A stretch of DNA of 64,000 bases from positions 225,255 to 289,254 of the forward strand of contig NZ_QREG01000002.1 in assembly GCF_003386095.1 (NCBI RefSeq). Reading direction: 5' to 3'. Within the stretch, counting starts at the first letter, position 1, and each line of letters starts with the position of its first letter. The DNA comes from Marinoscillum furvescens DSM 4134. Lineage in GTDB: Bacteria; Bacteroidota; Bacteroidia; Cytophagales; Cyclobacteriaceae. Below the pieces are notes generated by a model. The model was not told the origin of the DNA, did not search any database, and saw only the letters and a program-made list of their open reading frames with translations. Of this stretch, positions 1 through 10,204 are shown piece by piece. The position numbers and the translations under genes were made by a program.

Positions 1-3000
1 CTTCAGTACTCACTACTGCTACTGATTCGGTAGACGTTACTTCCGCTGGACCGGAAACGTTCGCTACTGCTCTGGCTTCAGATGACTACACCGTAGTAGT
101 CGTTGACAACTCTTCGGGATGTGCTACGCAGCCTTACACCGTATTCATCGATGAAGTGCCTGCTAAACCAGAGTTCTCGGTAACAACTCAAGATGACAAT
201 ACCGTGTGCGATGATGGTATCGCAGGAGCATTCAATGGGCTAATTGAAGTTTCACCTTCCACTTCTGGCACATCGGCGAATTATACCTACCAGTGGTATG
301 AAGGAGCTAGCACAACAACGGCCATTGCAACCGAAACTGACTCCACCATTAATGCCATTGCAGGAGGCACATATACAGTGTTAATAACATCAAATGCTAA
401 CGCATGTGACACAGCGATTACCGTAACCATTGCTGATGCTCCGGATAATCCTACCATATCCGCCAGTACTATCAGTGATGTTGACGTTTGTACAGGAAAT
501 GCTGGATATCCAAATGGAGGAGTTGACATTACTGTTGCCAATGGGTCTGGTAATTACTCGTATGAATGGTACTACGGATCCGGTGTTGATAGCTCTAAAG
601 AACTTGATAATTCTGATGATATATTTACCCAAAAAGGAATAGCAGGAACAGCAAGTGTAAACGTTTCGGGAGCAAGTTCAAACACTATCTCAGGACTCAA
701 TCCAGGAAATTACACAGTGAGAATTCTAGATACCGATAGAGGATGTTACTCTACACCGCAAACTTTCACAATTGCAGAAACACCAAGTGGATTAAGTGTC
801 ACAGCTCAAGTAGATCAGGACAACTTTAGCTGCGATACTGGTAATCCCAATGGAATTGTAAGCGTCAGTGCATCAGCAGGTGCCACTACTCCACGTTTTG
901 AATGGTATGCCGGCACTAGTGCAATTGGAACTCCAATAGCGTCAACTTCGACAGTAAACAACCTTAAACACGGAACTTATACGGTTAAATTCATCGATGA
1001 TGCGACAAATTGTTTCGTTACTGATCAAGTAACTGTAGATGAATTCGTTCCGACTGTCAACATAACAACTAGCGCAACTCCTCAAAACAACTGTAACGAC
1101 CCTGATGGAACAGCTTCAGTTGATACGGAAAGTATCTCTTTTTCCCCTGCAGGTCCTCCTACTGGATTTACAGCACCGGGTACATTTACCTATCAATGGT
1201 ACTATGGAGTGGGAACCACGACAGCATTAATAAATGGTACAGACCCGGGGAATGACTCCAACCCAGCGGGAGTTACAAGCGCTACTGTCACAGGTTTGGC
1301 AGCTGGAGACTACACGGTTGTAGTTACTGAAACTCAAAGTGGTTGCGTCAGTGCGTCTCAAACAGTAACAATTGGTGATAATGTTTCGGCAAATGCTCCA
1401 GATTTGGAGTTCAATGTTTCCATCTTACCAGGTGACTGTTCAGGTGTTGGCACATTCCAGGTGAGATTAGCTTCTAACCCTTCAGGTCATTCTTTTGCTT
1501 TTGAATTTTATGAAGGTGCTCAAAATTTTGCAGCTGACTCAACCTTTGGTACAGGACTACAAACAAATGATGAATTAGCATCCAATCCTGGTACTCCTAT
1601 TACGGTAACTACCACAACAACCAATGCCATTGGAGGCACATATTCAGACAATCAGATTGAAGATGTAGTTTCTGGAGTTTACACTATTGTAGTTACTGAT
1701 CAAACCACGAACTGTCGTTACCAGGAGTATTACAATCTAGGGTATGCAGGTCAACAAACTACAACAACAATCACTGTTGAAAATGTGGATCAATGTCCGG
1801 AAAATGGAGTTGCCAGAGTTGGGCTTGCAGATGACCCTACAAATGCAGGATATCAAGATGGTGATGTAGATGATATCTCCGAGTACATTTTATATCTCTA
1901 TGCTGGAACGGGTATTCCTGCAGACAGAACTGCGCCTTACTCTTATAATGGATCAGTATTTCCTGTAACCTATAATGCTCAGAATGGTGAAATACGAGAT
2001 GGTAATGGGGCATTAATTACGACATCTGACATACTTAATACTGATGATGAAGCAATATTTGAAGGACTCCCTGCAGGCCCTTATATTGCCGTAGCAAGAG
2101 AAAAACTAAACCCTGCATTTTCACCTGGCTCTACACTCGAGTGCTGGTCTGCAGCCTCTTTAGATGAAGAAATCCTTGATCTTGCCCATGAACCGATAGT
2201 TGATGCCTTCACCATTACCGATAATACCAATTGCGACATAAGTGCATCTGGCGCAAATGGACGGCTTGCTGTTACGATTGTAGAAGACCCCAATGAAAAT
2301 GCCAACCCGGCTACCAACCAACAACCACCTGGTTATCGTTTTACATGGACAAGAGATTCAAATGGGCAAACTGTTTATTCTGAAGACATCTTTACTGAAA
2401 CCGCGACATCCACTACACCTGATTCACTCAGCCCTGATGATTACACAGTCACCGTTGAAAGAGCATTAGAAACCTTCGACATCAATTATACTCCTGGTAG
2501 TGGGATATTTAATGATGGCGAGCGAGTTACATTTTCTGGAGGTGCTCATGGTGTAATTATTACTGACAATTCTGGAAGTGATATGTACATCTACATTACA
2601 TCGGGGACTTTCTCCGATGGGGAGACAATCACAGGTACAACTTCAAGTGCTACCGCAACAGTAGACAGCAATGCTGCTGGAGCAATCCACCTGAATGGAT
2701 GTTCAACAACACAATCATTCACTATTGGGAATAACCCGGAACAACATTTCATAACTAATGCCACAGTGATTGATTACAATAACTGTGACGGCATACCAGC
2801 TAGTACTGTCACGATCAATGATGGAGATATAGAAGTGGCTAGCGTTGGTCAGACAGCTAGTGATTACACTTTCCAATGGTTTAAAGGAAACACTTCCAAT
2901 GACGTTACTGCCACTGTTGGGAATGGGGCTACAGCGAATATGAATCTTACAGGATCCCCTTTTGCGAATACTTATTACGTTATCGCAACGAGATCGTCTA

Positions 3001-6000
3001 ACGGTTGCTCCACTCCTGCATTTGAAATCATTATAGATGACAACACCTCAGAACCTCAAGTATCTATTACCTCTACCTCAGATGACACTTCATGTGACCC
3101 GGATGCGAATGAAGGAAATGGTTCTATAACTTTCGAAATTTCCAATGCAGACCTAAATACAGATTACGACTATCAATGGTATGTTGGAACCGGTACTTCA
3201 GGCACGGCATTAACAAATGCCGGAACAATCAGTGGTGCTGTAGGAAGCTTAAATGGAGCAGCTCCAGCAAATTACGCTTCAACATTGGATGGAATCGATG
3301 GAGGTACTTACACTTTAGAGGTTATAGACAGATCGACACCAAATAACACATGTTCTGTTGTTGCCACAGTTTCCATCAATGAGGTTATTTCTCGTCCTAC
3401 AATAGTAATTGCCGACAACCTAGATCTTAGAAACAACCAAAACTGTACAAATGAAAATGGTTACATCGAAGTACTAGACGTTAAAGAAAATGGAGCTGAT
3501 CAGAATGTTGCTGGATATACATTTGAATGGTTCCAGAATGATGGAATTACAGCCATTGCAGGTACGGTAAGTAGTACAGGCACCGGGACAGACAATCGTG
3601 TTGATGACCTTACCGGTGGCACCTATAAACTCAGAATCACGAACAATTCCACTGAATGTGTAAGCTCTCAGTTAATTGACATCACCATCGACGATGTACA
3701 GGTAGACCCTGTCGTGCAACTCGCTTCTAAAACTGCTGATGCATTCTGTGACGGAGCCGATGAAAACGGTGACGGTACCATCGATGTAAACATCACCGAA
3801 GCGGGTGCTGCTGCTAACCTTGGAGACTACACCGTAGAATGGTACAGAGGTGCATTCACGAACAGACCTGCGGGTGGCACAGGTGATGCTTCTTTCATGT
3901 TCGACAACCAGGGCAACACCACTGGTGCGGCTAGAGGATCAGCAGACATTGGAGCTGACATCACCCAGCTCGACTCGCTCGAGTTTGGTAGCTATACCGT
4001 ATACATACAGAAAGATGGAACTACCGCGCCAAACGCAGGATGTGACATCATCGCTACTTACAACATCATCAACGATCAGCCTACATTCTCGGTAGATGTT
4101 TCTGATGCCTCTCAGGTAGTCACTATGGACAACCAAAACTGTGACAACCCGAACGGAGCAATCAAAATACTCGGTGTGGAAGTGGATGGTGCGTTCGTAG
4201 ACTTTGCTTCAAACACTAACTACTCGGTAACATGGGCGGGTGGTCCAGCTACTCATACCGTCAGCGTAGCTTCTGACTCTATATCAGCGCTTGTTGGTGG
4301 TACATACACAGCTACAATCACCAACACTTCTACTAGCTGTAGTGTCGCTACCGTCGAAATAACCATCGACGATGTACAGGTAGACCCTGTCGTGCAGCTC
4401 GCTTCTAAAACTGCTGATGCATTCTGTGACGGAGCCGATGAAAACGGTGACGGTACCATCGATGTAAACATCACCGAAGCGGGTGCTGCTGCTAACCTTG
4501 GAGACTACACCGTAGAATGGTACAGAGGTGCATTCACGAACAGACCTGCGGGTGGCACAGGTGATGCTTCTTTCATGTTCGACAACCAGGGCAACACCAC
4601 TGGTGCGGCTAGAGGATCAGCAGACATTGGAGCTGACATCACCCAGCTCGACTCGCTCGAGTTTGGTAGCTATACCGTATACATACAGAAAGATGGAACT
4701 ACCGCGCCAAACGCAGGATGTGACATCATCGCTACTTACAACGTCATCAACGATCAGCCTATTTTATCTATCGAATCAAATGATTACGTTCTGGTCAACA
4801 ACACCAATTGTTCACCAGGAAATGGAACGATACGAATAGATACGATCAGAGAAGATGGGGTGATCTATGCCATGAGTTCCAATATTGGAAACTACACCTT
4901 TAGCTGGACAGGGCCTGGAGGTCCACTTGCGAGTACATCTAACCAGATCACTAATCTGGAAGCAGGAACTTACACCTTAAATTTCAGCAACAATACAACA
5001 GGGTGTCCTTCTACCTCTATAGATTTCGAATTTGAAATAACTGACGAAAGCGTAGAACCTGTCATCCAGCAAACCGCACGCACAGCTGATACTTACTGCG
5101 TCAATGGCGTAGATGGCTATACTGGAGATGGATCACTGACCCTTCGTATACGTGAAGATGGTGCAGATGCTACACTCAGCGACTACACTGTACAGTGGTA
5201 TAGAGGCACTTCAGTGCCTGCTGGAACCACCACAGATGCTAACTTCTTAGCCGATGAATCTACTGCCATTGGTAGTAACTCCGGTCAAGCCAACGCAGGT
5301 AGCGCATATGTTGATGGCAACATCCTATCATTGGATAGCTTAAGTGCAGGATCGTACACAGTCATCGTAGAGAAAGTTTCTGGTACTGACAATTTGGGAT
5401 GTAGCCATACCAATACTTTCGAAGTAGCATCTGATCCGGCACAGTTGACCATAGACCTCTCTACTCAGGTAACTTTTGATGACAACTACAACTGTGAAAA
5501 CCCTAATGGATACATTCAAATCACAGGGGTATCAGAGGATAACGCCACTCCATTTAGCATTGCAGACTACAGCTTTAGCTGGGAAAAAGATGGCTCTGCA
5601 TTCAATGATCCAAATGACGGAAGAATATCTAGCATAAGTGGCACCAACGACAGGCTGGATAGCCTGGCCGCTGGCACCTACTCTGTAGAAGCCACCAACC
5701 TGATCACTGGATGTGTGATGAGCTCTACTATAGAGATTCTTATAGAGGACTCTCCTATCAATCCTGAGATCATTTTTGGTAGCAAAACAGCTTCAACGCT
5801 TTGTAACAATGCAGCCACTGACGGAACAGGAAGTCTAAATGTATCCATAGAGGAAGATGGAAGTGCAGCCACTTTGAGTGACTACACCTTTACCTGGTAT
5901 CGTGGCACCACCACCAATGCAGGAAATGAAATCTTCCCGAACGATGGAGGTACCAGAGGTAGTGCAGACACCACCAGTTCCTGGACTTCACTAGATAGCC

Positions 6001-9000
6001 TGGCCACTGGTCAGTACACACTAGTGATCCAAAAAGTGAATACTTCATCACCGAACGCTGGATGTATTGCACAGCGAACATTTGAAATCATTGAGAACCA
6101 ACAGTTCCCTGTATTGAATGTTCCAGTTACACAAGTAACCAACAGTACTACTTGTCAAACACCAGGAAATGGTCAGATCACGCTTAATGCGAGCAATATC
6201 ACCATCGGTGGTACAGCTCAAACTGATCTGGGAGACTTCAGCTGGACCATAACAGCTACCAATGGATCTACCATTAGTGGACAAACTTCTCCTTATAGCC
6301 CTACCCTATCTGGAGCAAGCGCAACACTTACAGACCTTTCGCCTGACGTCTACACCATTTCCATTGAGTCGAATGCTACGGGCTGTTTTGCGTCTTCCAT
6401 CAACGTGGAAGTTCATGACCGATCACAAAACCCGATCATCGGTGACATTGAAATTACGCCTAACTCCAACTGTAGTGGTGGTAACGTGGCACAGGGAAGT
6501 GCCGAAATCCTCTCTATCGACGGAGCGGTGCCTTCTGCAGGAAACTATTCTTATCAGTGGTACATTGGCACCACAGCTACTGCTGGCAGTGAAGTGAGCA
6601 ATACCTTTGCAGTGAGTGACTCTACTGAATTACTTCAGGATGTACCAGATAGTGTTTATACTGTGCGCATTATCAACAATGATGCAGCTAACAATACTGG
6701 ATGCGTTAGTACGCAAACTGTACGAATCACCAACGATCCAGAGTACCCTGCTATTACTAGTTATGAAGTCAACAACAATGCTTTCTGTACTAGTGAAAAC
6801 GGAACGTTCAACATTCTGAAAATCCGACATGCAGGCACGACGTACGAAGCGAGCAATACGGCAGACTCTACTACAATGGTCAATGACTTTAGCATAAGCG
6901 TGACTGACGCTAGTGGCAATACAGTGACAGATACTGATACCAGTACTCCGCTAGAAATTGATGGTCTGGGAGCTTCTGGCAACCCTTACACCATAGTCGT
7001 TACAAGATCCGCAGACTCACAGTGCGCATCAGCTCCACTTTCATTCAATGTAAGCGATGAACCATTCAACCCGATAGTTCAAATCGTGCAAGTGGAAGCC
7101 GACTCTACGTGTAATGGTTCGGGCACTGCCAATGGTATACTCCGAGCAATTCCTGACAATCAGCAGAACCCTACAGGGTACAATTACATCTGGAGAAATA
7201 GTGCAGGAAACACCGTAGGCACAAACAATGACTCACTGATGAGCCTCAATGCAGGGACTTATTCCGTTGAAGTTATAGACACGTTAAGTGGTTGTAGCAC
7301 TACGGCTGAGTTTGTTCTGGAAAATGTGCCTAGTGAGCCGGAAATCACAACCCTCACCAAAGCGGATGTAACCACGTGTCAACCATCTGATGGATTGTTT
7401 GAAATCACAGGAGTCAGCACGGGAGCTTTGAGTGATTATACCTTTGCTTTCTACGATACCGATCCATCGGTAGGGTCCCCTACTCCTGTACAGGATAGTG
7501 CCAGCCCTGCGTTAAGTGCTTCGGCCACTCCGGCATATGACGTCACTCCAGGCACTTACTATGTGAGAGGCACCAACGTCAATACAGGATGTATCACTCC
7601 AATCCGACAAGTGACCATCGAAGACAATACGACTCCACCGGTCGTACGTCTGGAAGGCTTTACTTATCAGAGAAACTGTGATCCGTCAAGGCCAAATGGA
7701 ACCTTTACAGTATCTGCTGACAATAGCCAGGATACGACAGCCTACTCTTTTGAGTGGACAGACGAAAATGGTACGGTAGTAGAAGCAAACAACTTCACTG
7801 CTGATAGTTTGGCAAGAGGCAATTACACAGTAACTGTCACCAATCTATCTACAGGATGTACTGCTGAGGCTACGTACTTCATGGAGGATGATTACCCAGA
7901 TCCACTGGATATCAAAATCACCTCTGAAGGTAATCGCTATTGTGAAGATCCTAATGGACAACTAGCAGCTACGATTATCAATATTCCTGATGGGAAGTCT
8001 CTGAGTGGCTATAACTTCTACTGGTATGTGGGAGCACAAAGCAACCCGGATACTGCGCAAGCTGATCATATAGGCACTTCCTGGACCAACCTCAACAATG
8101 GTACCTATACACTATATGTGGTAGATACTGAGGATCCATACTGTCAGTCAGATATCCTGACTGCCGAAGTGGCTGATGAAACCGAAAGCAGTAGACCAGA
8201 TTTCAGAGTAGACATTCTGAATACCGTTACCATCTGTTACGAAGATCAACCAAACGGTAGAGCTGTTATTGGATTTACAGCCAAACCAATATTCAATTAT
8301 CAGTTTGACTGGTATGCTGGTACTGACACCACTGGTACAGTACTTCATACTGGCAATAACATCGACAGTCTGGCAGTGGGTGTTTACACTGTAGTGGCCA
8401 CCGACCTGGAGTCTGGATGTGAAGCCATGCAGCAGTTCATCATGGACGAGTCCATTGCTCTGCCAAGTTTACCTTCGGTAACGGTAGTTGAGCATCGTAC
8501 CAACTGTTCCGTGCCAAACGGCAGAGCATTTGCCAGAGTAAATGGTGAAACAGATGGCTATCGATTTGAATGGTATGCTGAAACTGACATGACTACTCCA
8601 GCCTTCATAGGTAGCGAAGTAGAAGGACTCGACTCTATCAACTATGTTGTAAGAGCCGTGAACATAGCTACCGGATGTGAATCTGCAGATAAGCCAGTGG
8701 AAGTAAGAGGTGAAATTGTAGACCCTGCGTTCACCATCGATGTGACCATGTCTAACTGTCTGAGAAATACAGACAACTCGATCAACCTCTTCACAGGTAG
8801 TGCACGCATCATCTTTGAAGAAAACAATCAAATACTTGCTGCATCCTGGATAGATCCAGATGGTATTGAATACAGCACTGATCCAGTGCTGGGCAATGCC
8901 AGACCTGGAAACTGGTCAGTTACCTTCACAGCTGACAATGGATGTGAATACACTGCAGATTTTGTAATCGGAGCTTCTATCAAGATTTACAACGCCGTAT

Positions 9001-9260
9001 CAGCAAACGGTGATGGTAAGAACGATTACCTCATGATCGATTGTGTGGAATACTTCCCTAACAACAGAGTAAGTATCTACAACAGAGATGGATCGCTGGT
9101 ATACGAAATCGAAGGTTATAACAACAATGACCGAAGATTTGAAGGTCAGAACAATATTGGAAGATCAGGATTGGATCTGCCAGTTGGCACCTACTTCTAC
9201 TTTATCGATAAAGGTGATGGATCTGAAGTAGTACAGGGATATTTAGAGTTAGTTCGTTAA
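1..9260 (+). CDS. Giant SprB-like repeat adhesin with T9SS C-terminal sorting domain (5' end outside window)
   Basis: The frame is open from base 3 without a credible start (the first possible one, GTG at 156, lies inside a repeat), so the gene begins upstream and at least 3,080 residues are visible. The protein is a string of roughly 90-110-residue immunoglobulin-like modules. Each has a Cys-x-x-x-x-Gly entry, a core of the type Y-x-[FY]-x-W-Y-x-G, a strand resembling L-x-x-G-x-Y-T-V, then T-G-C and an I-x-D exit. This resembles SprB/gliding adhesin repeats. The last 90 or so residues (about 8985-9260) carry SANGDGKND, IYNRDG and PVGTYFY, typical of the gliding-associated, type B T9SS sorting domain. 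Inferred role: surface adhesin or gliding filament exported by T9SS. The porP/sprF gene 14 bases downstream fits this. It contains a nearly exact 400-bp internal duplication and a foreign-looking insert near 2462-2690. Confidence 0.9.
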   Translation, partial: SVLTTATDSVDVTSAGPETFATALASDDYTVVVVDNSSGCATQPYTVFIDEVPAKPEFSVTTQDDNTVCDDGIAGAFNGLIEVSPSTSGTSANYTYQWYEGASTTTAIATETDSTINAIAGGTYTVLITSNANACDTAITVTIADAPDNPTISASTISDVDVCTGNAGYPNGGVDITVANGSGNYSYEWYYGSGVDSSKELDNSDDIFTQKGIAGTASVNVSGASSNTISGLNPGNYTVRILDTDRGCYSTPQTFTIAETPSGLSVTAQVDQDNFSCDTGNPNGIVSVSASAGATTPRFEWYAGTSAIGTPIASTSTVNNLKHGTYTVKFIDDATNCFVTDQVTVDEFVPTVNITTSATPQNNCNDPDGTASVDTESISFSPAGPPTGFTAPGTFTYQWYYGVGTTTALINGTDPGNDSNPAGVTSATVTGLAAGDYTVVVTETQSGCVSASQTVTIGDNVSANAPDLEFNVSILPGDCSGVGTFQVRLASNPSGHSFAFEFYEGAQNFAADSTFGTGLQTNDELASNPGTPITVTTTTTNAIGGTYSDNQIEDVVSGVYTIVVTDQTTNCRYQEYYNLGYAGQQTTTTITVENVDQCPENGVARVGLADDPTNAGYQDGDVDDISEYILYLYAGTGIPADRTAPYSYNGSVFPVTYNAQNGEIRDGNGALITTSDILNTDDEAIFEGLPAGPYIAVAREKLNPAFSPGSTLECWSAASLDEEILDLAHEPIVDAFTITDNTNCDISASGANGRLAVTIVEDPNENANPATNQQPPGYRFTWTRDSNGQTVYSEDIFTETATSTTPDSLSPDDYTVTVERALETFDINYTPGSGIFNDGERVTFSGGAHGVIITDNSGSDMYIYITSGTFSDGETITGTTSSATATVDSNAAGAIHLNGCSTTQSFTIGNNPEQHFITNATVIDYNNCDGIPASTVTINDGDIEVASVGQTASDYTFQWFKGNTSNDVTATVGNGATANMNLTGSPFANTYYVIATRSSNGCSTPAFEIIIDDNTSEPQVSITSTSDDTSCDPDANEGNGSITFEISNADLNTDYDYQWYVGTGTSGTALTNAGTISGAVGSLNGAAPANYASTLDGIDGGTYTLEVIDRSTPNNTCSVVATVSINEVISRPTIVIADNLDLRNNQNCTNENGYIEVLDVKENGADQNVAGYTFEWFQNDGITAIAGTVSSTGTGTDNRVDDLTGGTYKLRITNNSTECVSSQLIDITIDDVQVDPVVQLASKTADAFCDGADENGDGTIDVNITEAGAAANLGDYTVEWYRGAFTNRPAGGTGDASFMFDNQGNTTGAARGSADIGADITQLDSLEFGSYTVYIQKDGTTAPNAGCDIIATYNIINDQPTFSVDVSDASQVVTMDNQNCDNPNGAIKILGVEVDGAFVDFASNTNYSVTWAGGPATHTVSVASDSISALVGGTYTATITNTSTSCSVATVEITIDDVQVDPVVQLASKTADAFCDGADENGDGTIDVNITEAGAAANLGDYTVEWYRGAFTNRPAGGTGDASFMFDNQGNTTGAARGSADIGADITQLDSLEFGSYTVYIQKDGTTAPNAGCDIIATYNVINDQPILSIESNDYVLVNNTNCSPGNGTIRIDTIREDGVIYAMSSNIGNYTFSWTGPGGPLASTSNQITNLEAGTYTLNFSNNTTGCPSTSIDFEFEITDESVEPVIQQTARTADTYCVNGVDGYTGDGSLTLRIREDGADATLSDYTVQWYRGTSVPAGTTTDANFLADESTAIGSNSGQANAGSAYVDGNILSLDSLSAGSYTVIVEKVSGTDNLGCSHTNTFEVASDPAQLTIDLSTQVTFDDNYNCENPNGYIQITGVSEDNATPFSIADYSFSWEKDGSAFNDPNDGRISSISGTNDRLDSLAAGTYSVEATNLITGCVMSSTIEILIEDSPINPEIIFGSKTASTLCNNAATDGTGSLNVSIEEDGSAATLSDYTFTWYRGTTTNAGNEIFPNDGGTRGSADTTSSWTSLDSLATGQYTLVIQKVNTSSPNAGCIAQRTFEIIENQQFPVLNVPVTQVTNSTTCQTPGNGQITLNASNITIGGTAQTDLGDFSWTITATNGSTISGQTSPYSPTLSGASATLTDLSPDVYTISIESNATGCFASSINVEVHDRSQNPIIGDIEITPNSNCSGGNVAQGSAEILSIDGAVPSAGNYSYQWYIGTTATAGSEVSNTFAVSDSTELLQDVPDSVYTVRIINNDAANNTGCVSTQTVRITNDPEYPAITSYEVNNNAFCTSENGTFNILKIRHAGTTYEASNTADSTTMVNDFSISVTDASGNTVTDTDTSTPLEIDGLGASGNPYTIVVTRSADSQCASAPLSFNVSDEPFNPIVQIVQVEADSTCNGSGTANGILRAIPDNQQNPTGYNYIWRNSAGNTVGTNNDSLMSLNAGTYSVEVIDTLSGCSTTAEFVLENVPSEPEITTLTKADVTTCQPSDGLFEITGVSTGALSDYTFAFYDTDPSVGSPTPVQDSASPALSASATPAYDVTPGTYYVRGTNVNTGCITPIRQVTIEDNTTPPVVRLEGFTYQRNCDPSRPNGTFTVSADNSQDTTAYSFEWTDENGTVVEANNFTADSLARGNYTVTVTNLSTGCTAEATYFMEDDYPDPLDIKITSEGNRYCEDPNGQLAATIINIPDGKSLSGYNFYWYVGAQSNPDTAQADHIGTSWTNLNNGTYTLYVVDTEDPYCQSDILTAEVADETESSRPDFRVDILNTVTICYEDQPNGRAVIGFTAKPIFNYQFDWYAGTDTTGTVLHTGNNIDSLAVGVYTVVATDLESGCEAMQQFIMDESIALPSLPSVTVVEHRTNCSVPNGRAFARVNGETDGYRFEWYAETDMTTPAFIGSEVEGLDSINYVVRAVNIATGCESADKPVEVRGEIVDPAFTIDVTMSNCLRNTDNSINLFTGSARIIFEENNQILAASWIDPDGIEYSTDPVLGNARPGNWSVTFTADNGCEYTADFVIGASIKIYNAVSANGDGKNDYLMIDCVEYFPNNRVSIYNRDGSLVYEIEGYNNNDRRFEGQNNIGRSGLDLPVGTYFYFIDKGDGSEVVQGYLELVR
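3684..4083 (+). repeat. Copy 1 of a 400-bp near-identical internal repeat in the adhesin
   Basis: This segment matches 4362-4761 with an offset of 678 bases. By eye only two mismatches are found: A/G at 3719/4397, synonymous in a Gln codon, and A/G at 4065/4743, Ile versus Val. It encodes one complete module, from VQVDPVVQLASKTADAFC to the NDQP exit. Neighbouring modules in the same gene are much more diverged, so this duplication is recent or kept identical by recombination. Confidence 0.93.
4362..4761 (+). repeat. Copy 2 of the 400-bp near-identical internal repeat in the adhesin
   Basis: This is the second copy of the segment at 3684-4083. The 278 bases between the copies encode a different module type, so the duplicated unit is a two-module super-repeat of 678 bases (226 residues) whose second half was retained almost unchanged. 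Both copies keep the reading frame. Confidence 0.93.
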
Positions 9261-9274
9261 ATTAAGCGTGAGAA

Positions 9275-10201
9275 ATGAAAAAGTTAATATTCACATTAGG
9301 CATTCTTATGGTAAGCTTTTCGAGCTTCGCCCAGCTGCGTCCGCTTACCTCTACCTATCCGTTTAACGGACTGCTCATCAACCCTGCATATGCGGGAAGC
9401 TTGAACCTCCTATCAGTAACTGCGGTGCATAGAAGGCAGTGGCTAAACGTAGATGGGGCTCCTACTTTTACCGCGCTCACGGCACACAATTCATTCATGT
9501 CAAACCGCATAGGTGTAGGTTTATATGCTGCCAATGACCAAATCGGTGCTCATGTCACCAATTCTCTTTATGGCAGCTATGCATATAAAATAAAAACGGG
9601 AATTGGAATACTGGCTTTGGGACTGCAAGGTGGGTTTGATAGCCGCAGGTCGGATTTCTCCGAATTAGAGGTTTTTGACAGTAGCGACCCCTACTTCAGC
9701 GGTACGGTAAACCGGTTTACTCCAAACTTTGGAACCGGAGTTTACTTTGCCAACCCAAACATGTATGCAGGCATTTCAGTACCCTACCTACTTGAAAACA
9801 AAACACTTGTTCTCGAAGATGAAGATGGCTTAGCCTCAGACTCTCGTGAAAGCAGGTATTACTATGCTACCGGTGGAGTGATTTTCCCGGTGGCTCCCAA
9901 TATCAAGTTGAGTCCTTCAGTGCTGCTTCGCATTCAGGAGCAAAACCGTATTGCTTATGATATTTCAGGCATAGTCATCTTCGAAGACATAGCTTATGTA
10001 GGACTCAGCTACCGAAACTCCAACGACATCACCTTCATTGGCCAGTTAATTCTTAATGAAAACTTCCGCGTTGGCTATGCTTATGACGCCACTACGAGTG
10101 AAATCAATACTGAAACCACAGGATCACACGAAGTACTGGTCAACTACCGCATCAAGCTGCACAACTATAAGAAGGATCCGGAGTGCCCCGTATATTTTTA
10201 G
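9275..10201 (+). CDS. PorP/SprF family type IX secretion-associated membrane protein
   Basis: This 308-residue protein has a cleavable signal peptide (MKKLIFTLGILMVSFSSFAQ) followed by the PFNGLLINPAYAGS motif that marks the PorP/SprF family. The rest alternates short amphipathic strands as in an outer-membrane beta-barrel (SVTAVHRRQW, GVGLYAANDQIG, YVGLSYRNSNDI, FRVGYAYDATTSEI). SprF-type proteins are dedicated partners needed for surface delivery of their SprB-like adhesin. The gene starts 14 bases after the adhesin stop, so the two are probably co-transcribed and act as a substrate/partner pair. It ends 3 bases before the stop codon of the convergent holin-like gene. Confidence 0.92.
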   Translation: MKKLIFTLGILMVSFSSFAQLRPLTSTYPFNGLLINPAYAGSLNLLSVTAVHRRQWLNVDGAPTFTALTAHNSFMSNRIGVGLYAANDQIGAHVTNSLYGSYAYKIKTGIGILALGLQGGFDSRRSDFSELEVFDSSDPYFSGTVNRFTPNFGTGVYFANPNMYAGISVPYLLENKTLVLEDEDGLASDSRESRYYYATGGVIFPVAPNIKLSPSVLLRIQEQNRIAYDISGIVIFEDIAYVGLSYRNSNDITFIGQLILNENFRVGYAYDATTSEINTETTGSHEVLVNYRIKLHNYKKDPECPVYF

Positions 10202-10204
10202 ATG

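Noticed and set aside
3684-4761. Assembly error as the sole explanation of the near-identical adhesin repeat
   Set aside because: The copies differ at two sites and the frame is kept across both junctions. An assembly problem cannot be excluded entirely, but the sequence reads as a true duplication.
8469-8831. 120-residue minus-strand open frame under the adhesin
   Set aside because: It lies within a long coding frame and is rich in residues expected from antisense of Thr/Gly/Asp codons. No promoter or motif is seen.
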